Below the pieces are notes generated by a model. It was not told where the DNA came from. It ran no database searches and worked only from the letters and a program-made list of their open reading frames with translations. DNA of 6,444 nt from Ruminococcaceae bacterium UBA5905 (lineage in GTDB: Bacteria > Bacillota > Clostridia > Oscillospirales > Acutalibacteraceae): the NCBI GenBank assembly GCA_002431285.1, contig DJEF01000001.1:1-6444 (forward strand), in the 5' to 3' direction. Below are positions 1 through 4,180 of the stretch, piece by piece. Positions within the stretch are counted from its first letter, which is position 1, and each line of letters opens with the position of its first letter. The position numbers and the translations under genes were made by a program.

Positions 1-465
1 CTGCTCAAGGGCAACCACGATTATTGGTGGTGTACCCGGCGCAAGATGGATACCTTTCTGACCGAAAACGGCTTCGACACCCTGCGTTTCGTGCACAACG
101 ATGCGGTGGCGGTGGACGGCCGGGTGGCGGTCTGCGGCACTCGCGGCTGGTTTTTCGACGCGGAACAGGATGCCGACCGCAAGGTGCTGCTGCGGGAGGT
201 CGGTCGGCTGGAGACGTCCATTCGGGCGGCGAAGGCAACCGGACTGGAGCCGGTGGTGTTTTTGCACTATCCGCCCTTTTCCGGGCAGCAGCGCTGCCCG
301 GAAATTCTGGAGGTCCTGCGGCGCGAGGGGATTCGCCGCTGTTACTACGGTCATGTGCACAGCGCCGGTATCCGGCTGGCATTCAACGGTGAGGATACGG
401 GGATCGCCTATCGGCTGGTTTCGGCAGACGCATTGCATTTTACGCCGCTGTTTATTCCGGAATGA
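1..465 (+). CDS. Calcineurin-like metallophosphoesterase, 3' part (5' truncated)
   Basis: The frame is open from the first base to a TGA at 463-465 and gives 154 residues of the C-terminal part of a metal-dependent phosphohydrolase. Three metal-ligand blocks of the calcineurin-like fold are visible in the expected order: GNHD at residues 4-7 (followed by YWW), LHYPPF at 88-93, and YGHVH at 116-120. In this family the Asn, Asp and His residues bind a two-metal centre that hydrolyses phosphoesters. The N-terminal DxH and GDxxD motifs must lie upstream of the window. The LLKGNHDYWW block resembles the predicted phosphohydrolases (COG1768 type) of Clostridia, but the substrate is unknown and no specific reaction can be assigned. 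No signal or membrane segment is seen in this part. It lies 181 bp before tig, which has its own promoter, so it is probably a separate transcription unit. The family call is firm; the exact function is open. Confidence 0.9.
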   Translation: MLKGNHDYWWCTRRKMDTFLTENGFDTLRFVHNDAVAVDGRVAVCGTRGWFFDAEQDADRKVLLREVGRLETSIRAAKATGLEPVVFLHYPPFSGQQRCPEILEVLRREGIRRCYYGHVHSAGIRLAFNGEDTGIAYRLVSADALHFTPLFIPE

Positions 466-522
466 TACCGCACAGACACTTATGGACGTTGTCTAAAATG
501 TGAATTTTCTGTGTATGCGCCG

Positions 523-569
523 ATTTTTTCAAAAAAACAGTAGCCAAAACGCCACGGATGTGGTATACT
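523..569 (+). promoter_or_regulatory. Predicted SigA-type promoter of the tig operon (UP-like tract, -35, extended -10)
   Basis: The -10 box TATACT lies at 564-569 and is preceded by TGG (561-563), giving an extended -10 of the TGnTATACT form. At an ideal 17-bp spacing upstream is TAGCCA (541-546), which matches four of six positions of the -35 consensus. Just upstream, T6-C-A7 runs at 524-537 resemble an UP element. The expected start of transcription is near 576, giving a leader of about 70 nt before tig. This is read from the sequence only; no start site has been mapped. Confidence 0.65.
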
Positions 570-579
570 ATCGACCGAT

Positions 580-595
580 GTCTGCCTGGGCAGAC
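580..595 (+). repeat. Perfect palindrome at the predicted start of the tig transcript
   Basis: GTCTGCC (580-586) and GGCAGAC (589-595) are perfect inverted repeats separated by two bases. As RNA they fold into a 6-bp stem with a CUGG loop. The element begins a few bases after the predicted transcription start, so it could be a 5' hairpin that stabilises the mRNA or an operator for a dimeric repressor. I recognise no known operator in it. Confidence 0.5.
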
Positions 596-613
596 GAAAA
601 TATGAAGAAAATT

Positions 614-628
614 GCACCCCACGGGTGC
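614..628 (+). repeat. Leader hairpin just upstream of the tig ribosome binding site
   Basis: GCACCC (614-619) and GGGTGC (623-628) form a perfect 6-bp GC-rich stem around a CAC loop. It ends four bases before the AGGAGG of tig. There is no T-tract, so it is not a terminator. Placed there it could keep the ribosome binding site single-stranded or serve as a control element, but which is unknown. Confidence 0.5.
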
Positions 629-632
629 GTTC

Positions 633-638
633 AGGAGG
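633..638 (+). promoter_or_regulatory. tig ribosome binding site
   Basis: AGGAGG lies 8 bases before the ATG at 647. It decides the start of tig: earlier in-frame candidates (GTG 500, ATG 515, 578, 602) have no such site, and the first two lie upstream of the predicted transcription start. Confidence 0.9.
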
Positions 639-646
639 AAAAGAAC

Positions 647-1933
647 ATGAGTCTGAAAAATGCTGAAAAAAAGGAAAACTGCCGTGTAGAGCTGGAGATC
701 GAGGTGGATGCGGCGGCGTTTGAGGCTGCGGTGCAGCGCGCGTACAAAAAGGATGTTCAGAAGATGAACATTCCCGGTTTCCGCAAAGGTAAAGCCCCCC
801 GGGCGCTGCTGGAGCGGGAATTCGGCTCCGGCGTGTTCTATGAGACGGCCATGAACGATGTGTACCCCGGCGCTCTGGATGCAGCCATTAAGGAGTCCGG
901 CTATACCTATGTAGAGGATAAGATCGACCTGGATGTGGTGTCTGTCGGCCCGGAGGGGCTGGTGTTCAAGGCCACCATCACCGTGAAGCCGGAAGTGACC
1001 GTGGACGGCTATAAGGGGCTGAAGGCCACGAAGAAGGTGGCTCCCGTGACCGATGAGGACATTGACGAGGATCTGAAGCGCCTGCAGGAGCGCAATGCCC
1101 GGATGGTGTCGGTGGAGGATCGCGCCGCCGAGATGGGCGATACCGTGACGCTGGATTTTGAAGGCTTCGTGGACGGCGTGGCGTTTGATGGCGGCAAGGG
1201 TGAGAACCATGCGCTGGAGCTTGGCTCCGGCAACTTCATCCCCGGCTTCGAGGAGCAGTTGGTGGGCGCGAAGGTGGACGACGAGCCGGAGGTCAAGGTG
1301 ACATTCCCGGAGGATTACCACGCCAAGGAGCTGGCCGGGAAAGAAGCGGTGTTCAAATGCCGCATTGATAAGATCGAGAAGAAAGAGCTGCCGGCTATCG
1401 ACGACGAGCTGATCAAGGATGGCACCGACTTTGAGACGCTGGAGGACTACAAGGCGGATGTCCGTAAGCGTCTGGAGGAGCAGCGGACGAAGGCGGCCGA
1501 TCAGGCGGTCGAAGAGCAGCTGGTGGACGGTCTGCTCGGATGCCTGACTGCGGATATTCCGGCGGCCATGTTCGAGAATGCTATCGACGATGAGATCCGC
1601 GGCCAGTCCTATCGGATGCAGTCCATGGGCATCAGCATGGAGATGTATCTCCAGTACACCGGCATGGATCAGGCGGCGTTCCGCGAGAGTCTCCGGGAGC
1701 GCGCCGAAAAGCAGGTGAAGGTGCGTCTGGCTCTGGAGGGCGTGGCAAAGGCGGAGAACATCGAGGCGACGGCCGAGGACGTGGAGGCCGAGTATGCCCG
1801 GTGCGCCGAGCAGTATCAGGTGGATGTGGACACTGTGAAGAAGTCCATCCCCGAGTCGGCCATCAAGGAAGATCTGGCTGTGTCCAAGGCCATGGATTTT
1901 GTCAAGGAAAATGCCGTGGTGACGGAAGAATAA
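647..1933 (+). CDS. tig: Trigger factor, ribosome-associated chaperone and peptidyl-prolyl isomerase
   Basis: This 428-residue protein matches the usual length of trigger factor (about 430). It docks at the ribosomal exit tunnel through L23 and shelters nascent chains in the cytosol. Three domains are visible. The N-terminal ribosome-binding domain (about 1-115) carries the signature GFRKGKAP at 44-51, whose GFRxGK loop contacts the ribosome. The FKBP-like PPIase domain (about 160-245) has DTVTLDFEGFVDG from 165 and the LGSGNFIPGFEEQLVG segment at 192-207. The C-terminal SurA-like helical chaperone domain (about 250-428) is rich in Glu, Lys and Gln and ends in an acidic tail. The ATG at 647 is chosen for its strong ribosome binding site; starting there also puts the family's N-terminal pattern (xxEKKENCRVELEIEV) at the right place. 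It is probably the first gene of a tig-clpP-clpX operon, coupling chaperoning of new chains with degradation of failures. No truncation or missing key motif was seen. Confidence 0.97.
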   Translation: MSLKNAEKKENCRVELEIEVDAAAFEAAVQRAYKKDVQKMNIPGFRKGKAPRALLEREFGSGVFYETAMNDVYPGALDAAIKESGYTYVEDKIDLDVVSVGPEGLVFKATITVKPEVTVDGYKGLKATKKVAPVTDEDIDEDLKRLQERNARMVSVEDRAAEMGDTVTLDFEGFVDGVAFDGGKGENHALELGSGNFIPGFEEQLVGAKVDDEPEVKVTFPEDYHAKELAGKEAVFKCRIDKIEKKELPAIDDELIKDGTDFETLEDYKADVRKRLEEQRTKAADQAVEEQLVDGLLGCLTADIPAAMFENAIDDEIRGQSYRMQSMGISMEMYLQYTGMDQAAFRESLRERAEKQVKVRLALEGVAKAENIEATAEDVEAEYARCAEQYQVDVDTVKKSIPESAIKEDLAVSKAMDFVKENAVVTEE

Positions 1934-1954
1934 TCCTTTGTTTGAAGTACGTAT

Positions 1955-1985
1955 CATCCGCCCATACTTTCGGTATGGGCGGATG
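1955..1985 (+). other. Perfect 13-bp intergenic stem-loop between tig and clpP
   Basis: CATCCGCCCATAC (1955-1967) pairs perfectly with 1973-1985 around a TTTCG loop. It begins 22 bases after the tig stop and ends about 35 bases before the clpP ribosome binding site. The bases after it (GCGTCTTATCCC) have no T-run, so it is not a normal intrinsic terminator, and the other strand has none either. Likely roles are a 3'-end stabiliser or processing site that sets different mRNA levels for tig and clpPX, or a weak attenuator. The structure is certain from the sequence; the role is inferred. Confidence 0.7.
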
Positions 1986-2005
1986 GCGTCTTATCCCGGA
2001 TCGGC

Positions 2006-2011
2006 TATAAC
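2006..2011 (+). promoter_or_regulatory. Possible weak -10 box upstream of clpP
   Basis: TATAAC lies 22 bases before the clpP start codon and resembles a -10 element. The region 16-18 bp upstream (around 1982-1989) falls in the right arm of the stem-loop and matches the -35 consensus poorly. At best this is a weak internal promoter; readthrough from the tig promoter is the simpler source of clpP mRNA. Confidence 0.2.
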
Positions 2012-2033
2012 GATTTGACAGGAGGGCTTTTGT

Positions 2034-2621
2034 ATGAGTAGTCTTGTGCCGTATGTGGTTGAGCAGACCAGCCGTGGCGAACGGAGCTACGACATTTTTT
2101 CCCGGTTGCTGAATGACCGGATCATCATGCTGTCCGATGAGGTCAACGATGCGACCGCTTCTTTGGTGGTGGCACAGCTCCTGTATTTGGAGGGGGATGA
2201 CCCGGATAAGGATATCCAGCTGTATATCAATAGCCCCGGCGGCTCGATCACGGCGGGGATGGCGATCTACGATACCATGCAGTATATCAAATGCGACGTA
2301 TCCACCATCTGTATCGGTCTGGCGGCCAGCATGGGCAGCTTTCTGCTGGCGGCCGGCGCCAAGGGCAAGCGTCTGGCGCTGCCCAACAGTGAGATCATGA
2401 TCCACCAGCCCCTGGGCGGTGCTAAGGGACAGGCGGCGGATATCAAAATTCAGGCGGATCATATCGTGTATATCCGCAACCGGATGAACCGGATGCTGTC
2501 CGAGATGACCGGTCAGCCGCTGGAGGTCATCGAGCGGGATACCGACCGGGATAACTGGATGAGCGCCGACGACGCTGTGCGGTACGGTCTGGTGGATAAG
2601 GTAGTGGAGCGGCGGGCATGA
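2034..2621 (+). CDS. clpP: ATP-dependent Clp protease, proteolytic subunit ClpP
   Basis: This 195-residue protein is the serine peptidase that forms the double heptameric ring of ClpXP and degrades unfolded chains delivered by its AAA+ partner. By alignment from memory with E. coli ClpP the catalytic triad is complete: Ser99 in [11 protein letters not shown], His124 in MIHQPLGG, and Asp173 in ERDTDRDNW. The oxyanion-loop motif [19 protein letters not shown] begins at residue 65. The start is ATG 2034, with AGGAGG at 2020-2025, 8 bases upstream. The N-terminus [18 protein letters not shown] begins almost at the mature end of the E. coli enzyme, so there is no long propeptide, as is usual in Gram-positive bacteria. 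clpX follows after 24 bp, so the two ClpXP subunits are almost certainly co-transcribed. No CtsR heptamer pair or CIRCE repeat is seen upstream, so classical class I or class III heat-shock control is not evident. The gene appears intact. Confidence 0.98.
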   Translation: MSSLVPYVVEQTSRGERSYDIFSRLLNDRIIMLSDEVNDATASLVVAQLLYLEGDDPDKDIQLYINSPGGSITAGMAIYDTMQYIKCDVSTICIGLAASMGSFLLAAGAKGKRLALPNSEIMIHQPLGGAKGQAADIKIQADHIVYIRNRMNRMLSEMTGQPLEVIERDTDRDNWMSADDAVRYGLVDKVVERRA

Positions 2622-2632
2622 CCCCTGCTCGT

Positions 2633-2640
2633 GGAGGTGA
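2633..2640 (+). promoter_or_regulatory. clpX ribosome binding site that fixes a TTG start
   Basis: GGAGGTGA is an eight-base match to the 3' end of 16S rRNA. Its GGAGG core lies 8 bases before the TTG at 2646, the spacing seen for tig and clpP in this window. A start at the upstream in-frame GTG (2631) would place this site inside the coding region, leaving that GTG without a site of its own. Confidence 0.85.
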
Positions 2641-2645
2641 CGGAA

Positions 2646-3977
2646 TTGCCGAATAACGAGGAACACCGTGGCGAGGTGCGCTGCTCCTTCTGCGGAAAGC
2701 GTCAGGGAGAAGTGGAGCGCCTGATCGCCGGCCCCGGCGTGTTCATATGCGACGAGTGCATCGACCTGTGCGAGTCGTTGCTGGATGAGGAGCGCCCGGC
2801 AGCGGAACGGCGGGGGAAACCGGCCGACAAGACCGCAAAGCCGGAGATCCCCGAAAAGCTGCCCACACCGCGGGAAATCAAGGAAAAACTGGACGAATAT
2901 GTGATCGGACAGGACGAGGCGAAGGTGGCCCTGTCGGTCGCGGTCTATAATCACTATAAGCGCATTTATTACGGTGGGGATACCGATACGGAGCTGGGTA
3001 AGAGCAATGTGCTGCTGCTGGGGCCCACCGGTGTGGGTAAAACCGCGCTGGCGCAGACGCTGGCGCGGGCGCTGGATGTGCCGTTTGCCATTGCGGATGC
3101 TACGACCCTGACCGAGGCCGGTTACGTGGGCGAGGATGTGGAGAATATTCTGCTGCGCCTGATCCAGGCGGCGGACTTCGATGTGGAAAAGGCCCAGCGG
3201 GGTATCATCTATGTGGATGAAATCGACAAGATTTCCCGCCGCAGCGAGAATCCCTCCATCACCCGGGACGTCAGCGGCGAGGGGGTGCAGCAGGCGCTGC
3301 TGAAGATTCTGGAGGGAACCGTGGCCAATGTACCCCCCGGCGGCGGCCGCAAGCACCCCCAGCAGGAGTTCATCCAGATCGACACCACGAACATTCTGTT
3401 CATTCTGGGCGGCGCTTTTGATGGTATCACCAAAACCATCGAGAAACGGGTCAGCTCCGGTTCGCTGGGTTTCGGCAATGAGGTCAAATCGAAGAAATCC
3501 GGTCAGGACAGCGCACTGCTGCGGCAGATCGTGCCGCAGGATCTGGTCAAATACGGCCTGATTCCCGAATTGGTGGGACGGATGCCGGTGATCACCACAT
3601 TGCAGGCGTTGGATGCAGACGCATTGGTGCGGATTCTGACCGAGCCGAAGAACGCGATTCTCAAGCAGTATACAGAGCTGTTCCGGCTGGACGGCGTTCA
3701 GCTGGAATTCACCGATGACGCCCTGCGGGCGGTGGCGGAACTGACGCTTAAGCGGGAGACCGGAGCCCGGGGCTTACGCAGCGTCATGGAGGGTCTGCTG
3801 ACGCAGCTTATGTTCGATGTGCCCTCCGACCCCACGGTGGAAAAGGTGGTCATCACCTCCGCCTGTGTGAACGATGGGGCGGCGCCGGAGATTGTCTATA
3901 ATCCCGATCGGCGGGGCGCCGGTCTGCGGAGCGGCTCCCGGGCGAAAGCACCGGTGCGGCGCAAGGCGCTGGGCTGA
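2646..3977 (+). CDS. clpX: ATP-dependent Clp protease, ATP-binding unfoldase subunit ClpX
   Basis: ClpX is a hexameric AAA+ unfoldase that recognises substrates and threads them into ClpP. The protein is 443 residues from the TTG start. The N-terminal zinc-binding domain has Cys13-x2-Cys16 and Cys35-x2-Cys38, and a charged linker (about 47-72) follows. The AAA+ module shows Walker A GPTGVGKT (126-133), the substrate-gripping pore loop GYVGED (159-164), Walker B IIYVDEID (187-194), the RKH pore loop (235-237), the ClpP-docking tripeptide LGF (274-276; IGF in E. coli), an arginine finger in ELVGRMPV (Arg312) and sensor 2 in GARGLR (Arg375). The C-terminus is a short basic tail (about 421-443). 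The TTG start is supported by the ribosome binding site at 2633-2640 and yields the compact N-terminus that leads directly into the zinc domain. It follows clpP by 24 bp, so the ClpXP subunits are made together. Nothing essential is missing. Confidence 0.98.
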   Translation: MPNNEEHRGEVRCSFCGKRQGEVERLIAGPGVFICDECIDLCESLLDEERPAAERRGKPADKTAKPEIPEKLPTPREIKEKLDEYVIGQDEAKVALSVAVYNHYKRIYYGGDTDTELGKSNVLLLGPTGVGKTALAQTLARALDVPFAIADATTLTEAGYVGEDVENILLRLIQAADFDVEKAQRGIIYVDEIDKISRRSENPSITRDVSGEGVQQALLKILEGTVANVPPGGGRKHPQQEFIQIDTTNILFILGGAFDGITKTIEKRVSSGSLGFGNEVKSKKSGQDSALLRQIVPQDLVKYGLIPELVGRMPVITTLQALDADALVRILTEPKNAILKQYTELFRLDGVQLEFTDDALRAVAELTLKRETGARGLRSVMEGLLTQLMFDVPSDPTVEKVVITSACVNDGAAPEIVYNPDRRGAGLRSGSRAKAPVRRKALG

Positions 3978-4026
3978 TCTATTTGGCGGAGAAACTTTGA
4001 TTTTATGAATTGTGCGCCGTTGTTAG

Positions 4027-4076
4027 ACCGCCTTTGTTCTGACGGGTACAACAGATTTGTCCCGATTGTTGGCGGT
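4027..4076 (+). repeat. Nested inverted repeats upstream of lon
   Basis: The outer arms ACCGCC (4027-4032) and GGCGGT (4071-4076) are perfect complements. Inside them, CGGG-T-ACAA (4043-4051) pairs with TTGTCCCG (4057-4064) around a CAGAT loop, with one bulged T. The right outer arm runs into a TATAAA sequence, so the element could be an operator over a lon promoter or a folded leader of the clpX-lon readthrough RNA. It matches no operator I know. Confidence 0.4.
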
Positions 4077-4081
4077 ATAAA
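4076..4081 (+). promoter_or_regulatory. Possible -10 box of a lon promoter
   Basis: TATAAA at 4076-4081 is a good -10 sequence about 100 bases before lon. At the ideal distance the -35 region (AGATTT, 4053-4058) is poor. The closer match TTGTCC (4057-4062) is only 13 bp away, which is too short for a normal SigA promoter. A regulated or activator-dependent promoter is possible, but the call is tentative. Confidence 0.3.
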
Positions 4082-4116
4082 GTTGCGGCTGTTAAAACAA
4101 AATCAATCAATAGTTT

Positions 4117-4160
4117 GCACCCTGCACGCAAACGCCTGTGTGCAGGGTGCTTGGGCTTTT
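4117..4160 (+). terminator. Terminator-like hairpin between clpX and lon
   Basis: GCACCCTGCAC (4117-4127) pairs perfectly with GTGCAGGGTGC (4140-4150). The stem can extend inward by three pairs (one G-U) to leave an AACGCC loop. TTGGGCTTTTCT follows, a moderate and interrupted T-tract. This looks like an intrinsic terminator for the tig-clpP-clpX unit, but the T-run starts six bases after the stem, so it may be leaky. It ends only about 20-30 bases before the lon ATG, so any lon promoter upstream of it must read through it. Confidence 0.55.
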
Positions 4161-4168
4161 CTGAAACA

Positions 4169-4175
4169 GAGGTGA
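4169..4175 (+). promoter_or_regulatory. lon ribosome binding site
   Basis: GAGGTGA, with its GAGG core 8 bases before the ATG at 4181, is a good match to the 16S 3' end. It supports this start. Confidence 0.85.
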
Positions 4176-4180
4176 TATAT

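Noticed and set aside
471..513. Weak inverted repeats (CACAGA/TCTGTG and AGACA/TGTCT) after the phosphoesterase gene, considered as its terminator
   Set aside because: Stems of only 5-6 bp with large loops that exclude one another, and the T6 run at 524-529 is 10 bases further on. Not a credible intrinsic terminator.
500..646. A 49-codon N-terminal extension of trigger factor from GTG 500
   Set aside because: It would run through the predicted promoter and leader hairpins, has no ribosome binding site, and adds residues that trigger factors do not have.
452..1957. Long minus-strand open frame (about 500 codons) opposite tig
   Set aside because: It mirrors the codon pattern of tig; its product is rich in His, Leu and Gln with no recognisable domain, and it lacks a convincing ribosome binding site. 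It is a GC-rich antisense shadow.
2015..2020. Perfect TTGACA resembling a -35 box just before clpP
   Set aside because: No -10 box lies 16-18 bp downstream; the sequence there is the clpP start region, and the CA overlaps the ribosome binding site. Chance match.
1902..3356. Long minus-strand open frame opposite clpP and the first half of clpX
   Set aside because: It covers two well-supported genes on the plus strand, shows the same shadow composition and has no domain signature.
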